The notes under the pieces: model-generated
What the model saw: the letters and a program-made list of their open reading frames with translations, nothing else
Databases searched by the model: none
Told to the model about the DNA's origin: nothing
Position numbers and translations under genes: made by a program
Part shown: piece by piece, positions 1-6,064 of the stretch
Numbering within the stretch: position 1 is the stretch's first letter
Layout: each line of letters opens with the position of its first letter
NCBI GenBank assembly: GCA_020634515.1
Contig: JACKBL010000016.1
Location: 1-11,994 of the forward strand
DNA length: 11,994 bases
Reading direction: 5' to 3'
Source: Ardenticatenales bacterium
GTDB taxonomy: Bacteria > Chloroflexota > Anaerolineae > Promineifilales > Promineifilaceae

Positions 1-1
1 T

Positions 2-2098
2 GGCCGCTGCGACTACTACCCGAATCCTGATTCGGTGGTTGGACACAGCAGCTTCGCCGACTTCAACGGCGAGAATGCCTCCGGCATGTGGATGCTGTGC
101 ATGGGCGACAGCGCGGGTGGCGACACCGGCGTATTCCAGGAATGGACGCTGAACATTGAGTACGGCGGCGGCGGCGGCGGCGGGGAAATCCCCGAAGCGC
201 ACATGCCCGTGGCCGTGGTCAATTCTGGCGTTGCCCCGGACATTGAGGTTTCACCCAGCAATCTGGGCAGCTCGCAACCTCCGAATACAACCAACACAGT
301 TCCGCTGAACATCGGTAACGTGGGGTCGGCTGACCTGACCTGGGACATCTTTGAGGACGGCAACGCCCCGTTGGAAGTCTGGAGTGACAACTTCGACAGC
401 TACCCGTCCAACAGCCCGCTGCACGGCGTAGGCGGTTGGAAAGGCTGGTTCAACGATCCCGCGGCGGGTGCCAACACCAGCGATGCGCAGGCGCATAGCT
501 CTCCCAACTCGGTGGCTATCCTGGGCGCTTCCGACCTGGTCCACGAATACAGTGGCAGCACCAGTGGCGTGTGGAACTACACCACCTGGCAATACGTTCC
601 CACTGATTTCACCGGCACCAGCTACTTCATTATGCTGAATCAGTATGATGACGCAGGGACGACGCTGAACTGGTCCATCCAGGTAAATCTCAATGGTGCG
701 ACAAACACTATCACCAACGACGGTCTCAGCGGTGGTTCACTGGCGCTCATCAAGGGGCAGTGGGTGGAAATCCGCGTGGAGATTGACCTGGACAACGACA
801 CGCAAACCTTCTTCTACAACAATCAGGTTCTCTACTCCGGAACGTGGACGGGCGAGGTTAGCGGCGGCGGTATCCTGAATATCGGTGCGGTAGACCTCTT
901 TGCCAACAATGCTTCGGTCGTCTACTATGATGACATGAGCCTGATGCCGGCATCGGATGTTTATTGGAGCGACAACTTCGATAGCTATCCGTCCAACAGC
1001 CCGCTGCATGGCGTAGGTGGTTGGAAAGGCTGGTTCAACGATCCCGCGGCGGGTGCTAACACCAGCGACGCGGAGGCGCTCAGCTCGCCCAACTCGGTGG
1101 CTATCCTTGGCGCTTCCGACCTGGTCCATGAGTACGACGTCACCAGCGGGTTGTGGAATTACACTGCATGGCAGTATGTTCCCACCGACTTCGCGGGTGA
1201 CAGCTACTTCATTCTGTTGAATCAGTATGATGATGCTGGCGCAACGAATAACTGGTCTACCCAGGTCACCTTCCAGGGTGCGGCAGGCATCGTGTCTAAC
1301 ACCGGTCTCAGCGGTGGTTCACTGCCACTCATCAAGGGGCAGTGGGTGGAAATCCGCGTGGAGATTGACCTGAACAACGACACGCAAACCTTCTTCTACA
1401 ACAATCAGGTCCTCTACTCCGGTACGTGGACGGGCGAAGTTAGTGGTGGTGGCATTCTGGCTATCGGTGCGGTAGACCTCTTTGCCAACAATGCTTCGGT
1501 CGTCTACTACGACGACATGAGTCTGGCTTCGCCATCCGGGGGTACTTGCAGTTCGCCCAGCGACATCCCGTGGGTGAGCGTCAACCCGACCAGCGGCATG
1601 ACGATGCCAGGCAACACGTCAGTCGTGGATGTGACCTTTGATTCCACGGGTCTGGGCGCGGGCACGTACAACGGCAACCTGTGCGTGAACAGCAATGATC
1701 CGGACACGCCGTTGGTGATTGTTCCCGTGAGCCTGGAAGTTGTCGAGGGCGGCGCGCTGCTGACGCTGGACTACACCTACTATACGCATGGTGGCGGCAC
1801 GATCAGCGGTATGTTGGACTTCTACGACGATGGTTCGTTCATGGACGAAAGCGGCGGCATGGGTCTGTGGCAGTTCATCCCCAGCCCGGTGAGCATCCGC
1901 TTCCTGTACACGGACGGCTCTCGCTGTGATGCGCTCTCGCGTGGCTTCTTCACGAACACCTCGCACCTCCAGGGCTGGTGGTTCTGCACCGACGGCTCGC
2001 AGCGTTGGGGTTTGTGGGATGCGGATGTCGTGACCGGTTTCCAGAACGGCTTCCCGACAACTCCCCTGGGCGTGGAAGCGCTGCCCAATTTCAAGTAA
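2..2098 (+). CDS. Secreted multidomain protein, 3' part (P-domain, Ig-like, duplicated jelly-roll domains); 5' partial
   Basis: The reading frame is open from the first base, so the start lies outside the window and 698 codons are visible. The first ~52 residues resemble the end of a proprotein-convertase P-domain (FNGENASGMWMLCMGD, then DTGVFQEWTLNI), which usually follows a subtilisin-like protease. A run of seven glycines comes next. An Ig-like/BACON-type strand set follows (PDIEVSPSNL to GSADLTWDIFED), then two nearly identical ~188-residue modules beginning DNFDSYPSNSPLHG. These look like concanavalin/LamG-type beta-jelly-rolls. A second Ig-like half follows (DIPWVSVNPTSG to LCVNSNDPDTPL). 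The last ~105 residues are a Trp/Gly/Asp-rich beta domain I do not recognise. No sortase signal or C-terminal membrane segment is visible. The protein is probably extracellular; whether it is a protease depends on the missing N-terminus. A terminator follows the stop codon. Confidence 0.85.
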   Translation, partial: GRCDYYPNPDSVVGHSSFADFNGENASGMWMLCMGDSAGGDTGVFQEWTLNIEYGGGGGGGEIPEAHMPVAVVNSGVAPDIEVSPSNLGSSQPPNTTNTVPLNIGNVGSADLTWDIFEDGNAPLEVWSDNFDSYPSNSPLHGVGGWKGWFNDPAAGANTSDAQAHSSPNSVAILGASDLVHEYSGSTSGVWNYTTWQYVPTDFTGTSYFIMLNQYDDAGTTLNWSIQVNLNGATNTITNDGLSGGSLALIKGQWVEIRVEIDLDNDTQTFFYNNQVLYSGTWTGEVSGGGILNIGAVDLFANNASVVYYDDMSLMPASDVYWSDNFDSYPSNSPLHGVGGWKGWFNDPAAGANTSDAEALSSPNSVAILGASDLVHEYDVTSGLWNYTAWQYVPTDFAGDSYFILLNQYDDAGATNNWSTQVTFQGAAGIVSNTGLSGGSLPLIKGQWVEIRVEIDLNNDTQTFFYNNQVLYSGTWTGEVSGGGILAIGAVDLFANNASVVYYDDMSLASPSGGTCSSPSDIPWVSVNPTSGMTMPGNTSVVDVTFDSTGLGAGTYNGNLCVNSNDPDTPLVIVPVSLEVVEGGALLTLDYTYYTHGGGTISGMLDFYDDGSFMDESGGMGLWQFIPSPVSIRFLYTDGSRCDALSRGFFTNTSHLQGWWFCTDGSQRWGLWDADVVTGFQNGFPTTPLGVEALPNFK
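380..1525 (+). repeat. Tandem in-gene duplication of a ~560-bp module
   Basis: Copy 1 spans 380-943 (188 codons) and copy 2 spans 965-1525 (187 codons), separated by 21 bases. Copy 2 lacks one codon near position 1135. Long stretches are identical at the DNA level, including synonymous positions, for example from TTGGAAAGGCTGG at 440/1021 onward and around GGGCAGTGGGTGGAAATCC at 755/1337. Low synonymous divergence points to recent duplication or gene conversion rather than ancient domain repetition. Confidence 0.93.
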
Positions 2099-2157
2099 TT
2101 GGTATGATGTAGCTGTTTGGTGAGCGCAGGCTTGCCAGGCAGCTACTTGAGATGATG

Positions 2158-2193
2158 AAAAGCGGCGTCAGGTTTTCCTGACGTCGCTTTTTT
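2158..2193. terminator. Bidirectional Rho-independent terminator between convergent genes
   Basis: Stem 2161-2172 (AGCGGCGTCAGG) pairs with 2177-2188 (CCTGACGTCGCT). The 12 pairs include one G-U, and the loop is TTTT. A run of Ts follows on the plus strand, and AAAA before the stem gives a T-run on the minus strand. It can end both the secreted-protein gene and the minus-strand protease gene that stops at 2219. Confidence 0.92.
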
Positions 2194-2218
2194 GTTGCTT
2201 GCGTGAGGGAGGGGGAAA

Positions 2219-3337
2219 TCAGGTTTCCAGTTCGTGCAGGGTGCGTAGGTAGCTGATCAGGTCTTCGCGGCTGAACATCCCGCGCAGATGACCGTCAGTG
2301 GTCACGGGTAGTTGGTTGACGCCGTCGCGGTCCATCAGTTCCATGGCCTGCCACAGGGGGGTGGTGGGGGAGATTTGCTTCAGGTTGGCGATGGGGATCA
2401 TGATTTGTCCGGCGGTGGTGATGGGCCATTCCGCCGGGGGGATTTCCTTGATGTGGTGCAGGGTGAGTAGGCCAACGGCTTCGGCGTTTTGTTCGACGAT
2501 GAAGCTGCGTTGGCCGCGTCCGAGGATTTGCGTTCCGACGAGTTGGTCGAGGGGTGTGCCGGCATCTACAGCTGTATAGCTCTGATTCATGGCTTCGCTC
2601 ACTTTGTGGCCGCTGAGGAGCGCCTGGAATTCCTGCTGTTGAATTTGAGCCACGGCGGCGCTCTCCAGGAACCAGCCGATGAAGGCGATCCACAACCCGT
2701 CTACGAAGTTGCCGCTGAACATTTGCCAGACGCCGAAGAAGATGAAGAGAAAGCCGATGAAGCGTCCGAGGCTGCCGGCAATTTGCGTGGCCCGGCGCAG
2801 ATTTTTCGTTACACCCCAGACGATGGCGCGGAAGACGCGACCGCCGTCCAGAGGAAATCCGGGAATGAGGTTGAAAAGTACCAGTGAGCCGTTGATGTAG
2901 GCCAGGTATTTGCAGAGGGCCAGCAGGGGGGTGATTGACTTGGCGAGGGGTTGGACGATGAAGAAAATGCCGGCAAGTGCCAGACTGACAGCAGGGCCGG
3001 CAATAGCGATCCAAAACTCCGATTTGGCGCTGGGTGGCTCTGATTCGATCTGTGCCACGCCGCCGAAAATGAACAACGTGATGCTGCGCACGCGAATCTG
3101 GTAGTGCATCGCCACAACAGAGTGACCTAATTCGTGTAGTACAACACTGGTGAACAGCAAAATGGCCGTTAGCGCACCCACAATCCAATATTCGGTCGTG
3201 GACCAGTTGCTGAATTCATTCGGATAGTAGCTGGTGGCCAGGGTCCAGGTGAGCAGGCCAAAGACCAGGAACCAGGAGTAGTCCAGGCCAATGGGGATGC
3301 CCAGGATTTTGCCGAGGGGAACGTTGTTTCGTCTCAT
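2219..3337 (-). CDS. Site-2-type membrane metalloprotease (M50 family) with two C-terminal CBS domains
   Basis: A 372-residue integral membrane zinc protease of the S2P/SpoIVFB-like group, which cleaves substrates within or next to the membrane. The zinc-binding motif HELGH is at residues 68-72. The third-ligand motif NLIPGFPLDGGR is at 156-167, with D164 as the expected metal ligand. Hydrophobic segments lie at about 20-35, 50-67, 84-93, 107-128, 135-160 and 187-226. A CBS pair occupies about 245-300 and 308-368, likely a nucleotide-sensing regulatory module. An ATG 38 codons upstream (3451) also exists. The start at 3337 is preferred because AAAGGAG lies 7 nt before it, and because the extra 38 residues do not resemble this family, which normally begins with the short LGKILGIPIGLDYSW segment. 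The substrate cannot be told from context. Confidence 0.92.
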   Translation of the reverse strand: MRRNNVPLGKILGIPIGLDYSWFLVFGLLTWTLATSYYPNEFSNWSTTEYWIVGALTAILLFTSVVLHELGHSVVAMHYQIRVRSITLFIFGGVAQIESEPPSAKSEFWIAIAGPAVSLALAGIFFIVQPLAKSITPLLALCKYLAYINGSLVLFNLIPGFPLDGGRVFRAIVWGVTKNLRRATQIAGSLGRFIGFLFIFFGVWQMFSGNFVDGLWIAFIGWFLESAAVAQIQQQEFQALLSGHKVSEAMNQSYTAVDAGTPLDQLVGTQILGRGQRSFIVEQNAEAVGLLTLHHIKEIPPAEWPITTAGQIMIPIANLKQISPTTPLWQAMELMDRDGVNQLPVTTDGHLRGMFSREDLISYLRTLHELET

Positions 3338-3485
3338 GTGGGTCTCCTTTGTTTGTCGGGGCCACGAGACGCTCTGGGGCAGGGGATAGTCTATGGAGAC
3401 GAGGATGCCTCCAGGTGTCGCGGTCGGGTTGCGAAAGGCCATGCGGCGCATCTCGTTTGCACGGGATGCACCGCTGATGTTTGGG

Positions 3486-3523
3486 ACTGACGATGAAATA
3501 AAGTGCGGAATGGCATCGTCAGT
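3486..3523. repeat. 10-bp perfect inverted repeat
   Basis: ACTGACGATG at 3486-3495 is matched by CATCGTCAGT at 3514-3523, with an 18-nt spacer. There is no T-run on either side, so it is not an intrinsic terminator. It could be an operator or an mRNA hairpin in the protease leader. Confidence 0.75.
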
Positions 3524-3526
3524 TTG

Positions 3527-3575
3527 AAGGAACGGTAAAGAAACAACGTTGTTGTCTTATTTGATTCCGTTCCTT
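3527..3575. repeat. 9-bp inverted repeat enclosing a 12-bp palindrome
   Basis: AAGGAACGG (3527-3535) and CCGTTCCTT (3567-3575) are perfect inverted arms. Between them sits the perfect 12-bp palindrome AACAACGTTGTT (3542-3553), nearly concentric with them (centres about 3.5 bp apart). This nesting suggests a protein-binding site upstream of the minus-strand protease gene. The bound factor is unknown. Confidence 0.72.
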
Positions 3576-3629
3576 ACGCTATTATTATGATGGCTGACTA
3601 TATGAGTGGCGTAAACAGATGGGGGGCAA

Positions 3630-5264
3630 TTATGGGACATTTATGTGAATCTGGAAGAGGATGGAGGGGCGGCCGCAGGGGGGAGTTTGCTGCCGGCATA
3701 ACGGCTCCCCCGCCGCCGTCAAAGTTGTATTGCCCGCCTGCCGCGCTTCATACACCCCTTGCGCCCCACGCACAACGGCCATGTTCGGTACGCGGCTGAC
3801 GATACCATCATCCGTCACGTCCACGCTCCACGTATAATCCTCGCCTAGCTTGAGCAAGAAACTGTGTCCCACGGGCACCGTAACGGTCTGGTTATTGTTT
3901 GCCAACGTCACCTCCAGGTTTTCACCGTCGGGAGTGTCTGTGTTGCTGGTTGTGCCGCCGCTTGTTTGAGGCAACGTCATCATGGTCGTGAATGCGCGCC
4001 AGTTCTGACCGCCGTCATGTGTGACGAAAAGCTGCTGGCCGTTGCTAAACCAGCCATCGTGGCTGTTTACGAAGTTGAGGGAGCCGCGCAGTTCGCTGCT
4101 GGGGAAGGGGGCGACGGGTGTCCAGTTCTGGCCGCCGTCGTGGGTGGCGAAGAGTTGCTGTCCGTCCGTGAGCCATCCGTCTGTGGGGTTGATGAATGCC
4201 GGCATTCCCATCACCGCGAAAGAGGGCAAAATCACGGAAGTCCAGGACATCCCATCTTCCGTCATGTACAACACCGTGCTCTCAGGCGACTCGTAGATGC
4301 GCAACAAAAGCAAGATGCGACCATTGTTCACCAGTGGCGCATCAAAATAGCACTGGCACTGCGTAAACAAATCCTCGCTGTATCCCAGGGGCGTGGGAAG
4401 TGTTGCTGGTGTCCATGTTGTGCCGGCATCGTGCGTCACGAAAAAGAAAATGGGGCCGCCCGGACAGCCACCCGTTGCCCAGCCCGTGTCCGCGTTGACG
4501 AACACCAGCCCTGACTTTTGGCATCCAAAAGGCAGGCTGCCCGCCGTGGAATCCTGCGCCCCCGCCGTGTGGGAGACGCGCGTCCATGTCTGGCCTCCGT
4601 CCGTGGTACGCAGCACATCCACCGCCTTCGAACCCGCCGCCGCGCCCAGCCCAACCATCATCCAGCCATGCATTGGGTCGCTAAAAGCGATATTGAACGG
4701 CGCGGCGTAAGGTTCCGTCGCCACGCTGCTCAATTGCCAGGATTGGCCGCCATCTCCGGTGGCGTACACGGCGAACACGCTATGCGCGGCGTCGCTGTAA
4801 GCCACAAACCAGGCATTAGCCTCATCCATAAAATAAGCGTGCAGAATATCTTCCGTAGCCACCTGCGCCGGGGTGACATCTTGCCACCATGCGCCGCCGT
4901 CGTTCGTGCGCAAGATGCGCCCCACATTGGCCCCTTCATTGCCACCTGTGGCCCAACCCACGTCGGGCGACATCATCCGCACATTGGTGATTTGAATGGG
5001 TTGCAGGGACGCGGGCGAAACTACAACCGTTGGCTCCACCGCCGTTGGCGCCGCCGTCGGTTCCGGCGCGGCGGGTGTATCCGTTGCCGCCAGCGTGGGC
5101 GTCGTGGTCGGGGCAACAGTGGCTGCCACGAGCGTCGTAATCGGTGTCGTCGTAACCATTGCCGTGCCTTCCCCCGCCGTGCAGGCGGAAAGGAGCAGCA
5201 GTGTACCCAGGCTCCAGACCCAGGCGTAACGCAAAACAAGGTGGAAATACGTCATTGTTTTCAT
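3630..5264 (-). CDS. Lipoprotein with seven Asp-box (BNR/Ycf48-like) repeats and a chagasin-like C-terminal domain
   Basis: A 544-residue exported protein. A signal peptide of about 27 residues ends in lipobox LSAC, giving Cys28 as the predicted lipidated residue. A Thr/Pro/Ala-rich spacer (about 29-85) extends it from the membrane. Asp-box motifs (S/T-x-D-G-G-x-x-W type) recur at about residues 120, 169, 220, 277, 335, 374 and 415, often preceded by DVGW, DTGW or DGWL. This is the pattern of BNR/Ycf48-like beta-propellers, and seven motifs suggest a seven-bladed propeller. The last ~95 residues (Q459-TVTVPVGHS..LLKLGEDYTWSV.., ending SILFQIHINV) resemble the chagasin/I42 cysteine-protease-inhibitor fold. 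The start is set at 5264 because GAGG lies about 6 nt upstream; an ATG four codons earlier (5276) has no such site. Propeller-type sugar hydrolase activity is not implied: the repeats alone do not give catalysis. Confidence 0.85.
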   Translation of the reverse strand: MKTMTYFHLVLRYAWVWSLGTLLLLSACTAGEGTAMVTTTPITTLVAATVAPTTTPTLAATDTPAAPEPTAAPTAVEPTVVVSPASLQPIQITNVRMMSPDVGWATGGNEGANVGRILRTNDGGAWWQDVTPAQVATEDILHAYFMDEANAWFVAYSDAAHSVFAVYATGDGGQSWQLSSVATEPYAAPFNIAFSDPMHGWMMVGLGAAAGSKAVDVLRTTDGGQTWTRVSHTAGAQDSTAGSLPFGCQKSGLVFVNADTGWATGGCPGGPIFFFVTHDAGTTWTPATLPTPLGYSEDLFTQCQCYFDAPLVNNGRILLLLRIYESPESTVLYMTEDGMSWTSVILPSFAVMGMPAFINPTDGWLTDGQQLFATHDGGQNWTPVAPFPSSELRGSLNFVNSHDGWFSNGQQLFVTHDGGQNWRAFTTMMTLPQTSGGTTSNTDTPDGENLEVTLANNNQTVTVPVGHSFLLKLGEDYTWSVDVTDDGIVSRVPNMAVVRGAQGVYEARQAGNTTLTAAGEPLCRQQTPPCGRPSILFQIHINVP

Positions 5265-5491
5265 AATGAGCCTCATGGCGTGTCATTCAAAAGACTACAA
5301 AAGTCTCTTGGTGGGGGTGTCGAGTCGGAGTTGGCAGAAGAGTTCTGTAGTCTGTTTGTGGACCGACATGGAGCAGTTTTGAAACCTGCTCCAGTCTGAA
5401 TTTGATGGTTTAGACGGTCCCCTGACGCGAATAGTTCCCCGGTTGCCGCGCCCTGGTCTCGTACCCTGGGTAGAAAATCCCGCGCAATTCC
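5265..5491. other. Spacer between divergent transcripts; one small hairpin
   Basis: This region lies between the minus-strand lipoprotein start and the plus-strand attenuator promoter. It holds GGAGCAG (5370-5376) paired with CTGCTCC (5386-5392) across a 9-nt loop, probably in the lipoprotein 5' leader. A direct repeat CCCTGG (5451 and 5464) lies just upstream of the aroF-leader promoter. No convincing gene is present. Confidence 0.5.
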
Positions 5492-5520
5492 TTGACGCAT
5501 CGTGGGCGTAGTGCTATGAT
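5492..5520 (+). promoter_or_regulatory. Sigma-70-type promoter of the aroF leader
   Basis: TTGACG at 5492-5497 and TATGAT at 5515-5520 are separated by exactly 17 nt, close to the housekeeping consensus. Transcription would start near 5527. This gives a leader RNA of about 200 nt up to the terminator at 5727. It is the best promoter in the window. Confidence 0.82.
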
Positions 5521-5581
5521 GCCGCACGATAAAATCCACGAGAAAAACCATCAGGTTTCCGCGGAGCGTGAAGAGAGAAAG

Positions 5582-5668
5582 ATGCTTCTCAATGACGTGT
5601 ACACCTACTTCTATTTTGCGAATCAGCCCCCGGCGCCGCGTCTGGCACAGGAGGTTCGTTCTGCTTAA
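5582..5668 (+). CDS. Aromatic leader peptide (28 aa) of the aroF attenuator
   Basis: ATG at 5582 opens a 28-codon frame ending with TAA at 5666-5668. Residues 7-12 are Tyr-Thr-Tyr-Phe-Tyr-Phe (codons at 5600-5617): three Tyr and two Phe codons within six. This is the signature of leader peptides such as those of pheA and pheST in enterobacteria, where ribosome stalling at scarce aminoacyl-tRNA controls termination. The start is preceded by a weak purine-rich AAGAGAG. It is the only in-frame ATG downstream of the predicted transcription start, because the ATGs at 5516 and 5519 lie inside the -10 box. The 3' half of the frame contains the antiterminator arm (5635-5643). The peptide probably has no function of its own beyond sensing. 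Confidence 0.8.
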   Translation: MLLNDVYTYFYFANQPPAPRLAQEVRSA

Positions 5669-5705
5669 ATAGAAGCGGACGAAACAGTTTTTTCGGAGAC
5701 GCGGC
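5635..5705 (+). promoter_or_regulatory. Antiterminator helix of the aroF attenuator
   Basis: GCCGCGTCT at 5635-5643 is perfectly complementary to AGACGCGGC at 5697-5705, which is the 5' arm of the terminator. It is therefore identical to the terminator 3' arm at 5712-5720. The two helices exclude each other. Inside the antiterminator loop lies a hairpin (5656-5666 with 5673-5682, one bulge and one G-U) that spans the leader stop codon. A ribosome stalled on the codons at 5600-5617 would leave 5635 onward free to form the antiterminator. A ribosome reaching the stop would open the inner hairpin and hinder the long-range pairing. Confidence 0.78.
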
Positions 5706-5727
5706 CCCCCAGCCGCGTCTTTTTTTT
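5697..5727 (+). terminator. Rho-independent terminator of the aroF attenuator
   Basis: AGACGCGGC (5697-5705) pairs with GCCGCGTCT (5712-5720) in a 9-bp GC-rich stem with a 6-nt loop. A run of eight Ts follows (5720-5727). It lies 28 bp after the leader-peptide stop and about 340 bp before aroF. No other gene lies between the promoter at 5492 and this terminator, so its apparent purpose is premature termination. Confidence 0.93.
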
Positions 5728-5797
5728 GTTCCAACTTCAAGGGCGTTGCCTATGCGCGCAGCACGTCATGCGAGATGAAAACGTCAACACAGATTTC

Positions 5798-5938
5798 GCC
5801 GATGACGCAGATTTACCCCTGATGATGGTTAACGGCCAACCGCCGCCGTCGTAGCCCGATTTTCCAAATCGGGCGGGCGATTTGGAAAATCGCCCAACAG
5901 TTCTTGCCGATGACGCAGGTTTACCCTTGATGATGGTT
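5798..5938 (+). repeat. 33-bp direct repeat pair
   Basis: GCCGATGACGCAGATTTACC and following bases at 5798-5830 recur at 5906-5938 with 2 mismatches in 33. This is probably a dispersed genomic element; a whole-genome copy count would show this. Confidence 0.85.
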
Positions 5939-6039
5939 GCGGATGGCGTTTCTGCCAACTGGCAACTATCAACTGGCAACTATCAACTGCGAACTACAAA
6001 CGGCTAACCGCCGCCGTCGTAGCCCGATTTTCCAAATCG
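5831..6039 (+). repeat. 41-bp direct repeat pair with palindromic core (REP-like)
   Basis: The segments 5831-5871 and 5999-6039 differ at one of 41 positions and share CCGCCGTCGTAGCCCGATT. In the first copy, GCCCGATTT/AAATCGGGC (5854-5874) is followed by GGGCGATTT/AAATCGCCC (5875-5895). The whole also forms a 15-bp perfect inverted repeat (5857-5871 with 5878-5892). The second copy ends as a single half. This organisation resembles REP/BIME elements. Confidence 0.88.
5957..5997 (+). repeat. 14-bp tandem repeat, about three units
   Basis: AACTGGCAACTATC occurs at 5957-5970 and 5971-5984. A diverged third unit, AACTGCGAACTAC, is at 5985-5997. There are no spacers, so it is not a CRISPR array. 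Confidence 0.9.
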
Positions 6040-6064
6040 CCCTACATTTCCAGAGGAGAAAAAG

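Larger units (their letters stand above)
3338..3629. other. Spacer upstream of the M50 gene, with inverted repeats and no gene
   Basis: This 292-bp gap separates two minus-strand genes. No credible coding frame or clear terminator for the upstream lipoprotein gene is seen. It contains three inverted repeats (3486-3523, 3527-3575, 3542-3553), listed separately, and is the presumed promoter and regulatory region of the protease gene. I could not identify a convincing -35/-10 pair. Confidence 0.6.
5728..6064. other. Repeat-filled spacer between the attenuator and aroF
   Basis: About 340 bp with no credible gene. It is built almost wholly from short repeats: a 33-bp direct repeat, a 41-bp direct repeat with palindromic core, and a 14-bp tandem repeat. 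The aroF ribosome-binding site GAGGAG is at its end. It would be transcribed as untranslated leader if readthrough from 5492 supplies aroF. Confidence 0.7.

Noticed and set aside
3338..3451. 38-residue N-terminal extension of the M50 protease
   Set aside because: It is not membrane- or family-like, and a strong ribosome-binding site lies directly before the ATG at 3337.
3864..5399. Plus-strand frames of 216 and 293 codons opposite the lipoprotein
   Set aside because: Low-complexity Arg/His/Cys-rich products opposite a clear signal peptide, lipobox and Asp-box series.
5516..5668. Longer 50-codon version of the leader peptide starting at ATG 5516 or 5519
   Set aside because: Both ATGs lie within the -10 hexamer, upstream of the expected transcription start, so the 28-codon form from 5582 is preferred.
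5527..5727. Leader RNA considered as a T-box or metabolite riboswitch
   Set aside because: No T-box sequence or known aptamer core is visible; the aromatic codon run and competing helices explain it as ribosome-mediated attenuation.
5273..5740. Minus-strand frame of 155 codons across the attenuator
   Set aside because: It has no ribosome-binding site and no recognisable domain. It runs antisense through the promoter, the leader peptide and a strong terminator.
5957..5997. Tandem repeat considered as a CRISPR array
   Set aside because: Units are 14 bp, directly adjacent and without spacers.
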